Assembly (NCBI RefSeq): GCF_001941865.1
Contig: NZ_CP016162.1
Span: forward strand, 2,108,001-2,172,000
DNA length: 64,000 bases
Source of the DNA: Pseudomonas alcaliphila JAB1
GTDB lineage: Bacteria; Pseudomonadota; Gammaproteobacteria; Pseudomonadales; Pseudomonadaceae
Direction: 5' to 3'
Positions 49,441 through 58,839 of this stretch are shown piece after piece (within the stretch, counting starts at the first letter, position 1; each line of letters opens with the position of its first letter). The notes below the pieces were generated by a model. It saw only the letters and a program-made list of their open reading frames with translations, ran no database searches and was not told where the DNA came from. Both the position numbers and the translations under genes were made by a program.

Positions 49441-50309
49441 AAGGCATCATTCTCGCCGGCGGTTCCGGCACTCGTCTTTACCCGATCACCAAAGGCGTAT
49501 CCAAGCAGCTGTTACCTATCTACGACAAGCCGATGGTTTATTATCCGCTGTCGGTACTGATGCTCGCCGGTATCCGCGACATCCTGCTGATCAGTACCCC
49601 TGAAGATATTGGTGGTTATCAGCGATTACTCGGTGACGGCGGTGACTTTGGCATATGTCTAAGTTATGCCATTCAGCCAACTCCGGACGGACTTGCTCAA
49701 GCCTTCATCATTGGTGAAGAATTCATCGGAAGCGATTCGGTATGCCTGGTACTCGGCGATAACATATTTTACGGCCAGGGCTTCTCGCCCAAGTTGAAAC
49801 AGGCCGCTGCTCGCACGTCCGGCGCTACCGTATTCGGCTATCAGGTGAAAGACCCTGAACGCTTTGGCGTCGTCGCCTTTGATGAGAACAACAAAGCGAT
49901 CTCCATTGAAGAAAAGCCCGAGCAGCCCAAGTCCAACTATGCCGTAACCGGGCTCTACTTCTACGACAACGATGTGGTGGAAATCGCCAAGCAGGTGGAA
50001 CCCTCCCACCGTGGCGAGATGGAAATCACCAGCGTCAACCAGGCCTACCTAGAGCGCGGCGATCTGAATGTTGAACTGCTGGGGCGGGGGTTTGCGTGGC
50101 TGGATACCGGTACTCATGAAAGCCTGTTGGAGGCGAGCAGCTTCGTGCAGACCATTGAGCATCGCCAGGGGTTGAAAGTGGCTTGTCTGGAAGAGATCGC
50201 CTTCAACAATGGCTGGCTCAGTAAGGAAGCGTTAAAAGAGCAGGGACAGGCATTAAGTAAAAATGGCTATGGTCAATACCTCCTCAGGCTCGCAGGGAAG
50301 CAAGTATGA
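49437..50309 (+). CDS. rmlA: Glucose-1-phosphate thymidylyltransferase
   Basis: A 290-residue nucleotidyltransferase. The signature [20 protein letters not shown] begins at residue 9, [13 protein letters not shown] provides metal Asp, and [20 protein letters not shown] is typical. It makes dTDP-glucose, the start of dTDP-sugar synthesis. The length is normal and the frame intact. It overlaps the chimeric rmlB remnant and fdtA by four bases each (ATGA), so the row is tightly coupled. The RmlB step must come from elsewhere. Confidence 0.94.
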
Positions 50310-50695
50310 GCATTATCAAGCACCGCATTCTTGGAGACCACCGTGGGCAATTAGTCGCGATTGAAGGCCAAAAGGATGTCCCTTTCGAGGTGAAGCGTGT
50401 TTTTTACATTTACGGTACGCAACCAGGAGTACCACGCGGTCAGCACTCACATCACCAAACTCAACAGTATCTAATTGCGGTGAATGGCTCCTGTAAAGTC
50501 ACGCTGGATGACGGTAAAAAGAAAATCACCTATGACTTGAACCAGCCCAATATCGGTTTACTTCAAGAGGCTTTGGTATGGGGGACAATGCACGACTTCA
50601 CCCCGGATTGCGTATTGCTGGTGCTGGCCAGCGAGCACTATGATGAAGCCGACTATATTCGTGATTATGAAGATTTTTTGAAGGTGGTTAAATGA
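50306..50695 (+). CDS. fdtA: FdtA/QdtA-type dTDP-4-keto-6-deoxyglucose 3,4-ketoisomerase
   Basis: A 129-residue cupin (WxcM-like C-terminal family). [16 protein letters not shown] and [20 protein letters not shown] carry the His cluster, followed by [18 protein letters not shown] and [20 protein letters not shown]. It shifts the keto group from C4 to C3 of the RmlB product. FdtA and QdtA differ only in C4 stereochemistry, which I cannot settle by eye. It precedes GNAT and aminotransferase genes, completing a dTDP-Fuc3NAc or Qui3NAc route. Confidence 0.88.
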   Translation: MSIIKHRILGDHRGQLVAIEGQKDVPFEVKRVFYIYGTQPGVPRGQHSHHQTQQYLIAVNGSCKVTLDDGKKKITYDLNQPNIGLLQEALVWGTMHDFTPDCVLLVLASEHYDEADYIRDYEDFLKVVK

Positions 50696-51213
50696 TTTTA
50701 GAATCTAAAAGCATTCGTCTGCGATTTGTAGAAGACTCTGATGCTGAATTTATACTTAGTCTTCGGTTGGATGATCGTTACAACACATTTCTTTCTTCGG
50801 TAAGTTCAGATGTTGAAGCCCAAAAAAAATGGATTAGAAAATACAAAGATGATGAAAGAAATGGTACCCAATATTACTTCATAATTGAGCGTTTAGATGG
50901 TACGCCATGCGGAACAGTTCGAATCTATGATATTCGTAATGATTCTTTCTGCTGGGGTAGTTGGATTTTAAACGAAAAAAAAACACGGTATGCAGCATTA
51001 GAAAGTGCTTTCCTGGTTTATGAATTTGGTTTCAATCAGCTTGGTTTTAAAAAGTCACATTTTGATGTTATGAAAGGGAATAAAGGAGTTATTAAATTTC
51101 ACACTCGAATTGGTGCAGTAAAAACCAGTGAGGATGAAATTAACGATTATTTTGAAATCACAGAAGAAGCTGTTGAAAAAGCAAAAGAAAATCTGGCGGA
51201 TAAAATTAGATGA
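50692..51213 (+). CDS. GNAT-family N-acetyltransferase
   Basis: A 173-residue RimJ/RimL-type GNAT protein. It starts [20 protein letters not shown], with [20 protein letters not shown] in the middle and the acetyl-CoA-binding region near [20 protein letters not shown]. Placed between fdtA and fdtB it probably acetylates the amino sugar, taking the role that FdtC or QdtC (hexapeptide-type) plays elsewhere. Base composition is much more AT-rich than the flanking housekeeping genes. Overlaps on both sides (four bases) show operon structure. Confidence 0.8.
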   Translation: MILESKSIRLRFVEDSDAEFILSLRLDDRYNTFLSSVSSDVEAQKKWIRKYKDDERNGTQYYFIIERLDGTPCGTVRIYDIRNDSFCWGSWILNEKKTRYAALESAFLVYEFGFNQLGFKKSHFDVMKGNKGVIKFHTRIGAVKTSEDEINDYFEITEEAVEKAKENLADKIR

Positions 51214-52334
51214 CAATCCCATTCCTTGACCTCAAAACCATCAACGCGCAATACCGCCAAGACTTGATAGAAGCCGCTACCCGTGTCATCGACTCTGGTT
51301 GGTATATTCAAGGCGCTGAACTGAAAGCATTTGAGTCAGAGTTTGCGGCCTACTGTGGCACCCAGCATTGTATTGGTGTGGCAAACGGCCTGGATGCACT
51401 GACACTGACACTGCGCGCCTGGAAAGAGCTTGGCAAACTTAAGGAAGGTGATGAGGTCATTGCTCCTGCCAATACCTACATCGCCAGTATTCTAGCCATT
51501 ACCGAAAATCGTCTTACGCCAGTTTTGGTGGAGCCAGATCCAGCTACATACAACATTAGCCCGGCAAAGATCCGTGCGGCTATTACGGATAAAACGAAAG
51601 CGATTATAGCGGTTCACCTGTATGGCCAGCTGGCAGACATGCCAGAAATTATGAGTATTGCTGATGAACATGGTTTGTTAGTGCTGGAAGATTCCGCTCA
51701 GGCACACGGGGCAGCAATCAATGGCAGAAAGGCAGGTAACTGGGGTCATGCCTCTGGTTTCAGCTTTTATCCAGGTAAAAACCTGGGGGCATTAGGTGAC
51801 GCAGGCGCTGTAACAACTAATGATGACGAGCTTGCACAAACGATTCGAGCGCTGGGTAACTACGGAAGTCATAAAAAATACGAGAACTTATACCAAGGCG
51901 TAAACAGTCGGCTTGATGAAACGCAAGCCGCTATGCTGCGCGTAAAGCTGAAGCATCTTGAGGCTGAAACAGAGCGGCGGAAAGAGATTGCACTGGCTTA
52001 TGCCAAAGGCATCAAGAATCCGATAGTTTCACAGCCAATATCAGCTGATAACACGTTGCTAGCATTAGAAAAGCACGTTTTTCATCTTTATGTGATCCGC
52101 ATAGTAGAACGCGAAGCCGCTCAGGCACATTTAGCTAAAGCTGGTATCCAAACACTGATTCACTATCCAATTCCGCCACACCGACAACAGGCTTATAAGC
52201 GATGGAATGATCAATCTTATCCATTGACAGAGGTCATGCACCAGCAAGTACTTAGCCTGCCAATCAGCCCTGTGATGACAGATGATCAAGTAAGTGCTGT
52301 GGTTGCTGCTTGTAACAGCTTTAAGATGCAATAA
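51210..52334 (+). CDS. fdtB: FdtB-type dTDP-3-keto-sugar aminotransferase
   Basis: A 374-residue DegT/DnrJ/EryC1 aminotransferase. [20 protein letters not shown] starts the protein; the PLP Lys is Lys190 in [19 protein letters not shown]. It would add an amino group at C3 of dTDP-3-keto-6-deoxyhexose, giving dTDP-3-amino-3,6-dideoxyhexose. It follows the GNAT gene with a four-base overlap and precedes the flippase gene by three bases. Confidence 0.88.
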   Translation: MTIPFLDLKTINAQYRQDLIEAATRVIDSGWYIQGAELKAFESEFAAYCGTQHCIGVANGLDALTLTLRAWKELGKLKEGDEVIAPANTYIASILAITENRLTPVLVEPDPATYNISPAKIRAAITDKTKAIIAVHLYGQLADMPEIMSIADEHGLLVLEDSAQAHGAAINGRKAGNWGHASGFSFYPGKNLGALGDAGAVTTNDDELAQTIRALGNYGSHKKYENLYQGVNSRLDETQAAMLRVKLKHLEAETERRKEIALAYAKGIKNPIVSQPISADNTLLALEKHVFHLYVIRIVEREAAQAHLAKAGIQTLIHYPIPPHRQQAYKRWNDQSYPLTEVMHQQVLSLPISPVMTDDQVSAVVAACNSFKMQ

Positions 52335-52337
52335 CGC

Positions 52338-53597
52338 ATGACGCTCATTAAAACCAGTCTGCTCAATGGTATCGCCGTTGTTATAAAAATGTTGACCCTG
52401 CTGGGCCTTAACAAGATACTGGCTATCTATGTTGGGCCTGCGGGTTATGCTGCGTTAGGCCAGTTCCAGAATGCTGTACAGATGATTACAACACTTGCCA
52501 GTGGTGCAATTAATACTGGTGTTACTAAATATACGGCTGAGTATCACCAAGACGAATCTAAGCAGCATGCAGTATGGCGAACAGCCGGCACCATCTCTCT
52601 GATCGGCTCTATATTGGTTGCAGTTGCTGTAATTGCATTTAATAAGCAATTGGCAGGGTGGTTTCTAAAAGACGAGAGCCTTAGCAGTGTGTTTACCTGG
52701 TTTGCGTTAACGCTCGGTTTGTTTGTATTCAATACACTTTTGCTTGCAATTCTTAATGGCAAAAAGGAAATACGACGCTATGTAATCGCTAATATTGCCG
52801 GTAGTCTCTTTGCACTGGCGATAACTACCGCAATGGCGATTCAGTTGGGCTTGTACGGTGCTCTAGTTGCACTAGCCATTTACCAGTCACTAACCTTCTT
52901 TGTCACCCTCTCACTTACCTGTAAAGCCAGTTGGTTCAAACTGCACTACATGCTTGGTGGCATAGAAAAGAAAGCCGCTAAGAATCTGGCAAAGTTTACT
53001 GCCATGGCGCTTACCACTGCAGCATGTGTCCCTCTCAGCCACATTCTGATTCGTAACCACTTGGGCGAAACCCTTGGCTGGGAGGCTGCCGGCTATTGGG
53101 AAGCTATGTGGCGCTTAAGTGCTGCTTATCTTATGTTGGTTACAACTACACTCAGTGTGTATTACTTGCCTAAGCTTTCGGAGCTGCAAGATCCAGTTGA
53201 AATTAAAAATGAAATACTGGATGGGTATAAAATTATTTTACCAGTTGCAGCTACGTGTGGGGTGGTTATCTATCTGCTGCGGGATTTTATAATACGAGCG
53301 CTATTTACCGCTGAATTTGCTGAGATGGAAGTTTTGTTTGGCTGGCAGATGGTGGGGGATACATTAAAAATTGGCAGCTGGATTTTAGCTTATTTGATGC
53401 TGGGCAAGGCAATGGTGAAGATTTTTATATTGTCAGAGATTGGTTTTGCGGCATCGTTCTACGGGCTGACCTATTACTTTACGAGCATTTTTGGGCTTGA
53501 AGGGGTTTCAATTGCGCATTCGGTTAATTACTTTTTTTATTGGTTCTTGATGGCAGTATTTTTTGGCTATTCGTTTAAGGTTGTGCAAAATGTTTAA
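52338..53597 (+). CDS. wzx: O-antigen flippase (Wzx)
   Basis: A 419-residue polytopic protein with about twelve hydrophobic segments. It has the MOP-superfamily N-terminus (LLNGIAVVIKMLTLLGLNKI, GPAGYAALGQFQNAVQMITT) seen in WzxE-type flippases. It would turn the undecaprenyl-PP-linked O-unit to the periplasm. No Wzy polymerase is seen in the locus. The end overlaps the next gene by eight bases. Confidence 0.88.
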   Translation: MTLIKTSLLNGIAVVIKMLTLLGLNKILAIYVGPAGYAALGQFQNAVQMITTLASGAINTGVTKYTAEYHQDESKQHAVWRTAGTISLIGSILVAVAVIAFNKQLAGWFLKDESLSSVFTWFALTLGLFVFNTLLLAILNGKKEIRRYVIANIAGSLFALAITTAMAIQLGLYGALVALAIYQSLTFFVTLSLTCKASWFKLHYMLGGIEKKAAKNLAKFTAMALTTAACVPLSHILIRNHLGETLGWEAAGYWEAMWRLSAAYLMLVTTTLSVYYLPKLSELQDPVEIKNEILDGYKIILPVAATCGVVIYLLRDFIIRALFTAEFAEMEVLFGWQMVGDTLKIGSWILAYLMLGKAMVKIFILSEIGFAASFYGLTYYFTSIFGLEGVSIAHSVNYFFYWFLMAVFFGYSFKVVQNV

Positions 53598-54483
53598 AGA
53601 TAAAGAAGCGCCATTGGTAAGCGTTGTGATTCCTTGCTATAATCATGCAGAGTATGTGCAGGAATGTATCAAGAGCGTCATCGAACAAGATTATGAAAAT
53701 ATCGAGTTGATCATAATCGATGACGGTTCGAAAGATGAGTCTGTAAGTAAGATCCAAGAGCTTGTCCCTGAGTGTGAGAAGCGATTTAGGCGGTTTGAGT
53801 TTAGAGCAAGGTCTAATAAAGGTTTGTGTGAGACTTTGAATGAGGCTATAGCGTGGTGTGAAGGTGAGTATTATTCGAGTATTGCATCAGATGACATCAT
53901 GCGGCCATACAAAACACGTGAGCAAGTTGAGCATTTAGAAGCGAACTCTAGTTTTGTTGGTGTTTTTGGTGCTGTTGAGGTTTTATATAAGAATGGATGC
54001 AAGAAGGAGATTGTAAGAAAAAGTAATAGTTATCATTTTAATGATATCTTCCTTCATAATCATAATCTTCCAGCGCCAACATCCATGTTAAGGCTTGAAA
54101 AAGTCAAGGAAGTTAATGGTTACAGGGGAGGGTTCATAATCGAAGATTGGATCATGTGGTTGGATTTAACAAGGTCGGGTGGGATTTTGTCTTATCTTGG
54201 TAGGGTTTTTGTTACATACAGAAGGCATGATGGCAATTTGTCTGGGCAACTCGATGAGATGTGTGTGGGGCGGCTCCAGATAGTTGATTTGTTTAAGGGG
54301 TATGGCAGTTATAAAAAAGCCAAGGCTGCAGTTTATTTGGTGCAGGCTGTTGATGTTCAAACTATAGATAAAATTAAATCTGTGCCGTTTGCAGTTAAAT
54401 CTGTTGTTAATAACATTGGGGTTGTTTTTACCTTGCGGTTTTTAAGTTATTTGGTGAAAATGTTTTTACCTAGAAGTGGTTGA
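53590..54483 (+). CDS. Family 2 glycosyltransferase
   Basis: A 297-residue GT-A transferase. The N-terminus PLVSVVIPCYNHAEYVQECI and IIIDDGSKDES give the nucleotide-sugar fold; YYSSIASDDIMRPYKTREQ carries the DxD-type motif. It would add one sugar of the O-unit. The DNA is strongly AT-rich (visibly lower GC than the flanks), so it was acquired. The start at 53,590 overlaps wzx; the longer frame upstream is not supported. Confidence 0.88.
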   Translation: MFKDKEAPLVSVVIPCYNHAEYVQECIKSVIEQDYENIELIIIDDGSKDESVSKIQELVPECEKRFRRFEFRARSNKGLCETLNEAIAWCEGEYYSSIASDDIMRPYKTREQVEHLEANSSFVGVFGAVEVLYKNGCKKEIVRKSNSYHFNDIFLHNHNLPAPTSMLRLEKVKEVNGYRGGFIIEDWIMWLDLTRSGGILSYLGRVFVTYRRHDGNLSGQLDEMCVGRLQIVDLFKGYGSYKKAKAAVYLVQAVDVQTIDKIKSVPFAVKSVVNNIGVVFTLRFLSYLVKMFLPRSG

Positions 54484-54621
54484 GTTGATTTGTGGTGGGT
54501 TGAGTTATTTTTATTTGGGTTTTTAATGTTGTATTTTAACTTTAAGCCGGCTTTTGTTAATTCTAAAATATTTTTCGATCACGTTCTTTTGTCTAATTAA
54601 AAAATATTTAATGCTTTCTAA
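54484..54621. other. AT-rich non-coding gap before the IS element
   Basis: No ORF or clear signal is seen. The sequence is AT-rich and ends in CTAA at the IS boundary. Confidence 0.5.
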
Positions 54622-55812
54622 GGATGGTCTGAAAAGACTTCCTGATTTTGGCAAAATGCTCGGATTCCCTCACTGAGTTTTCCGATGAAGCAGATGACCT
54701 TCGCCGACGCGGAGTACGCCGGTAAGCGCAAGCAAACCCGCAAGGATTTGTTCCTGATCGAGATGGATCAGGTAGTGCCGTGGAAACGTTTGGTCGCTCT
54801 GATCGACCCGCACTACCCTAAAGGCGAGGGTGGTCGTCCGGCGTACCCGTTGATGGCAATGCTGCGCGTACATCTGATGCGGAGCTGGTTTGGCTACAGC
54901 GACCCGGCGATGGAGGAAGCTCTGTACGAGGCCACCATCCTGCACCAGTTTGCTGGACTTAGCCTGGAACGCATTCCGGACGAAACCACCATCCTCAACT
55001 TCCGTCGCTTGCTGGAGAAACACGAACGGGCTACCGGCATCCTGGCCGTGATCAATGGCTACCTAGGTGGCCGAGGTTTGTCGTTGCGCCAAGGCACCAT
55101 CGTCGATGCCGCACTGATCAATGCGCCGAGTTCGACCAAGAACAAGGACGGCAAGCGCGACCCGGAAATGCACCAGACGAAGAAGGGAAAGCAGTATCAC
55201 TTCGGCATGAAGGCGCATGTCGGCGTTGATGACGACTCCGGCCTGGTACACAGCGTGGTGGGAACGGCAGCCAACGTTGCAGACGTTACCCAGGTCGACA
55301 AACTGCTGCACGGCGAGGAAAACATGGTGGAAGCCGATGCGGGTTATACCGGCGTAGAGAAGCGCCCGGAATATGAAGGCCGTGAGGTGATCTGGCAGAT
55401 CGCCGCCTGCCGCAGCACTTACAAGAAGCTTGATAAGCGCAGCGCGCTGTACAAAGCCAAGCGCAAGATCGGGAAGGCCAAGGCGCAGGTTCGGGCCAAG
55501 GTTGAACACCCATTCCGGGTGATCAAGCGTCAGTTCGGTTATGTGAAGACGCGTTTCCGTGGCCTGGCCAAGAACACCGCACAACTGGTGACGCTGTTCG
55601 CACTGTCGAACCTGTGGATGTCGCGCCGATATTTGCTGACGAATGTAGGAGAGATGCGCCCGTAATGCGGAAAATACTCGTCGCAGGATGCTTGAGGCGG
55701 CTAAAAAGCTCAGGAACGAGCGGATGCCTTGATCGTTTTTGGTCGAATCATCGCTTTTAAAATCGGGAAAGGCTGAAGTCTGCTGAAAATGAAGGGCTAC
55801 TTAAGAGCATCC
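54622..55812 (+). mobile_element. IS5-family insertion sequence
   Basis: A ~1.19-kb element with one transposase gene. The left end GGATGGTCTGAAAAGACTTC and the inverted right end (GGATGCTCTTAAG read on the minus strand) are imperfect terminal repeats. The flanks are CTAA on the left and CTAG on the right, fitting the CTAR-type target of IS5 elements although the two copies differ in the last base. It separates the GT2 gene from the next glycosyltransferase gene. Confidence 0.82.
54685..55665 (+). CDS. IS5-family transposase
   Basis: A 326-residue DDE transposase of the IS5 subgroup. Probable catalytic residues are Asp141 (GTIVDAALINAP), Asp218 (VEADAGYTGVEKRP) and Glu274 (KVEHPFRVIKRQFGYVKTRF). 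The N-terminal DUF772 domain has PAYPLMAMLRVHLMRSWFGY. It is full length and without frameshift, so the element may be active. GC content is much higher than that of the flanking O-antigen DNA. Confidence 0.93.
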   Translation: MKQMTFADAEYAGKRKQTRKDLFLIEMDQVVPWKRLVALIDPHYPKGEGGRPAYPLMAMLRVHLMRSWFGYSDPAMEEALYEATILHQFAGLSLERIPDETTILNFRRLLEKHERATGILAVINGYLGGRGLSLRQGTIVDAALINAPSSTKNKDGKRDPEMHQTKKGKQYHFGMKAHVGVDDDSGLVHSVVGTAANVADVTQVDKLLHGEENMVEADAGYTGVEKRPEYEGREVIWQIAACRSTYKKLDKRSALYKAKRKIGKAKAQVRAKVEHPFRVIKRQFGYVKTRFRGLAKNTAQLVTLFALSNLWMSRRYLLTNVGEMRP

Positions 55813-55847
55813 CTAGGTTATCGTTCGTGCTATCAGGGGGCGGTGTT

Positions 55848-56744
55848 ATGAAGGTTGGTGTGGGTTTAAAAAAACATGCTTATACTCCTGAGGCTTATGC
55901 GTACAAGAAATTTCTTGAGCAATCCAATGTCGAGGTTCAGCTGGCGCTAGAGGAAGAACTCTATCCTGATAACGAGGTAAATATTTATTTTATGGGCTTG
56001 CGTCCTTTTTGGCGGAGAAAAGCTTTTGGTGCCGCTGAGGTGCATGAGTATCAAAGTCTTTCCGTGGCTCCGTGCTCGGTGTTGAAGGACACCGTGAAAA
56101 AGATTGTTAACGGCCAGCCTAGTGGGCGTATTTTCTTGAATGAAGTCGTTCGAGAGAGTATGGGGTTTGCATCAGGCGTTCCCTATATTTTGCGAGATAT
56201 GGGCGTGGATGCTGCACTTTTTCAGAAGCCAAATCCTTGTCCAGACTTTGACATAGTCTATTCAGGTTCTATTGCTGGGCGTAATGGGGTGCTTGAGGAG
56301 TTTCAGCGTTTATCGGCGCTTGGATATAAGCTTCTTATTGTCGGCGAAGTCGACGCGTCAGTACGTAATCTGTTTCGTGAAAATACAAAAGTCGAGTTTG
56401 CGGGGAGGGTTTCTCGCGACGAACTGCCCAGGCTATACAGCCAGGCGTGGGCTGGGTTGAATTATACGCCGAATCTATATCCATTTAACATCCAGACTAG
56501 TACGAAAACGCTAGAGTACTTGGCGAGTGGGTTAGTTGTTTTTAGTAATAGATATCATTGGGCTTCAAAGTTTTCCAGTGATTACGGTGTGCGTTTTTTA
56601 TGGCTTGATGAATTGCAGCGCTATATTGGTATTTCCTCCAGTCTTATTAGCGATGATTGTTTTTTCGATGCGTCTGAATTTAAGTGGGATAGCATACTCG
56701 GGCGATCAGGTTTTTTAAATTTTATCTCCAGTGTACGTGAGTGA
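55848..56744 (+). CDS. Glycosyltransferase, GT-B/GT4-like
   Basis: A 298-residue protein, short for a GT-B enzyme. The C-terminal half resembles GT4 transferases: FDIVYSGSIAGRNGVLEEF, KVEFAGRVSRDELPRLYSQA and STKTLEYLASGLVVFSNRYH. The N-terminal half is not obviously typed. It would add a sugar to the O-unit. The start at 55,848 follows AGGGGG. It is the first gene after the IS, only 35 bases from its end, and has GC between that of the AT-rich part and the host. Confidence 0.72.
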   Translation: MKVGVGLKKHAYTPEAYAYKKFLEQSNVEVQLALEEELYPDNEVNIYFMGLRPFWRRKAFGAAEVHEYQSLSVAPCSVLKDTVKKIVNGQPSGRIFLNEVVRESMGFASGVPYILRDMGVDAALFQKPNPCPDFDIVYSGSIAGRNGVLEEFQRLSALGYKLLIVGEVDASVRNLFRENTKVEFAGRVSRDELPRLYSQAWAGLNYTPNLYPFNIQTSTKTLEYLASGLVVFSNRYHWASKFSSDYGVRFLWLDELQRYIGISSSLISDDCFFDASEFKWDSILGRSGFLNFISSVRE

Positions 56745-56775
56745 TGGTGCTTTAAATGGATTTTTTGGTTTTTCT

Positions 56776-57879
56776 ATGAAAGTGATCTTTGTCATAACCC
56801 GTTCTGACGTGATGGGAGGGGCCAGTGTCCATCTTCTTGACCTTGCTGCGGGCCTTCAGTCTTGTGGTTATGACATAACTATTTTGGTTGGTGGGCAGGG
56901 CATTTTTCTGCAGCACGCGCAGGATCGATCATTAAGTTGTATTTCTCTGAAGTATTTGACCAGAGAGATCGATCTGGTTATTGACATTAAAGCGATATTC
57001 GAGCTGCGTGGCGTGCTAAAGCGCTTGAAGCCAGATCTGATTCACTTGCATTCTTCTAAGGCCGGAATTATTGGACGTATCAGCGCTATAGGGCTGCCTG
57101 CTCCTTGCATATTCACGGCCCATGGCTGGGCATTTACCGAAGGTGTATCTCCAAGGCGCCGCTTCCTGTATCGATTTATCGAACGGCTCATTGCCCCTTT
57201 GGCAAAACGGATCATTACTGTCTCCGACTATGACAGGACCCTCGCCTTGGCGGGGCGGGTTGCGCTACCTGGCCAGCTCGCCGTGGTGCATAACGGCATG
57301 CCAGATATTTCTGCCAAGATGCGGGCTCAGCGGGTCGCACTGGGAGATATCGTACGCTTTGTCATGGTCGCTCGCTTTGAGGCGCCTAAAGATCAGTTGT
57401 CATTGTTGCGCGCCTTCGCAGCGCTTCCCTCAGGGCAGTGGCGCCTTGAGCTGATTGGTGATGGGCCGCAGATGCAAGCTGCGATTGATCTTGCGACAAG
57501 CCTTGGCTTGGCTGATAGCGTCATTTTTTCGGGAGCTTGTATCGATGTTGCTTCACGGCTTGCAGCATCAGACGTATTTATCTTGATATCTCGTTGGGAA
57601 GGATTGCCGTTGACTATTCTTGAGGCAATGCGTGCTGGCCTGCCAGTTATCGCATCCGATGTAGGAGGCGTCGCCGAAGCTGTACAGGACGGTGAGACGG
57701 GCTATCTGATCAAGCGTGACGCTACAGGCTTACTAGTAGAACGCCTTGGTCTACTGCTTGCGGACGCTGAGATGAGGCGGCGCATGGGCGAGGCAGGGCG
57801 GCTTCGATATGAATCCGATTTTACGTTTTCTCTAATGCTGAATAAAACCATCGCGGTTTATGAAGAGGTGCTTCTTTAA
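56776..57879 (+). CDS. GT4-family glycosyltransferase
   Basis: A 367-residue GT-B transferase. The start KVIFVITRSDVMGGASVHLL has the GGA-type loop; the C-terminal donor site is ILISRWEGLPLTILEAMRAG with E-x7-E, then GLPVIASDVGGVAEAV. It is related to the CapM/WbpH-like O-antigen transferases. The ATG at 56,776 gives the normal N-terminus; a GTG at 56,731 in the end of the previous gene is possible. Confidence 0.88.
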   Translation: MKVIFVITRSDVMGGASVHLLDLAAGLQSCGYDITILVGGQGIFLQHAQDRSLSCISLKYLTREIDLVIDIKAIFELRGVLKRLKPDLIHLHSSKAGIIGRISAIGLPAPCIFTAHGWAFTEGVSPRRRFLYRFIERLIAPLAKRIITVSDYDRTLALAGRVALPGQLAVVHNGMPDISAKMRAQRVALGDIVRFVMVARFEAPKDQLSLLRAFAALPSGQWRLELIGDGPQMQAAIDLATSLGLADSVIFSGACIDVASRLAASDVFILISRWEGLPLTILEAMRAGLPVIASDVGGVAEAVQDGETGYLIKRDATGLLVERLGLLLADAEMRRRMGEAGRLRYESDFTFSLMLNKTIAVYEEVLL

Positions 57880-57881
57880 TT

Positions 57882-58817
57882 ATGCGAGTTTTGCTGACTG
57901 GGGCCACCGGTTTCGTTGGTGGTGCTTTGTTGCGTTATCTATCTACTGCAGGTGCGTGTGTGGTGGCCGCTGTGCGTTCAAGCGGAACTAGGAGGTTTTC
58001 TGAGCGTGTGTTTGAGGTGGGAGATATAAGTGCAGACACGCAGTGGGCCTCCGCTCTAGAGTGTATTACCGTAGTAGTACATACCGCTGCTCGAGCCCAT
58101 ATGTCTCAGGAGGTAAGTAGTGACCCGCTGGCTGAGTATCGGGGTGTCAACGTGGAGGGGACGTTGAATCTTGCCCGCCAAGCCGCTGCAGCGGGGGTGC
58201 AACGTTTCGTTTTCATCAGCTCTATCGGCGTTAACGGGAATATCAATGTCCGCCCGTTTACTGCTCTCGATGCTCCGCACCCCGTGGACCCCTATGCTCA
58301 GTCAAAGTGGGAGGCTGAGCAGGGGCTTTGGCGTATTCAGCAAGAGACAGGGATGGAGGTGGTGATCATTCGCCCTCCATTGGTATATGGCCCGGAGGCT
58401 CCGGGTAACTTTGGGAGTCTGGTTCGCTGGGTTGGTAAAGGGATTCCACTACCCCTTGGAGCTATCCACAATCGTCGTTCGCTGGTTGGCATCGATAATC
58501 TTGTCGATTTGATCGTTCGCTGCATCGATCATCCTGCTGCTGCCAACCAAGTCTTTCTGGCGGGTGATGGTCGCGATCTATCGACTACGGAGCTGTTACG
58601 TTTAGTGGGAGATGCAATGGGGCGGCCTGCACGTTTGATTCCTGTGCCTGCTGGCGTTCTTAAGCTTAGCGCGGCATTGTTGGGGCGGAAGGCTATGGCG
58701 CAGCGCTTGCTGGGGTTCTTGCAGGTAGATATCTCGCAAACTTGCGAGACATTGGGCTGGCAGCCACCTTTCACGGTTGAAGAGGGGTTAAGGCGTTGTT
58801 TCCTGTCTTCGGATTGA
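57882..58817 (+). CDS. NAD-dependent epimerase/dehydratase (WbpK/WbpV-like)
   Basis: A 311-residue extended SDR. The cofactor motif is TGATGFVGGALLRYL (residues 5-19), the active site Ser in FISSIGVNGN and Tyr-Lys in YAQSKWEAE. In O-antigen loci such proteins next to WbpM reduce or epimerise the 4-keto product to UDP-QuiNAc or UDP-FucNAc; the product here is not certain. It is followed by the phosphoglycosyltransferase gene, 22 bases later. Confidence 0.84.
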   Translation: MRVLLTGATGFVGGALLRYLSTAGACVVAAVRSSGTRRFSERVFEVGDISADTQWASALECITVVVHTAARAHMSQEVSSDPLAEYRGVNVEGTLNLARQAAAAGVQRFVFISSIGVNGNINVRPFTALDAPHPVDPYAQSKWEAEQGLWRIQQETGMEVVIIRPPLVYGPEAPGNFGSLVRWVGKGIPLPLGAIHNRRSLVGIDNLVDLIVRCIDHPAAANQVFLAGDGRDLSTTELLRLVGDAMGRPARLIPVPAGVLKLSAALLGRKAMAQRLLGFLQVDISQTCETLGWQPPFTVEEGLRRCFLSSD

Positions 58818-58839
58818 CTGGCTTTCAGAGGTTGGGTCT

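Noticed and set aside
49437..52334. dTDP-L-rhamnose pathway
   Set aside because: rmlA is present but no rmlC or rmlD; the following genes fit a 3-amino-3,6-dideoxyhexose route.
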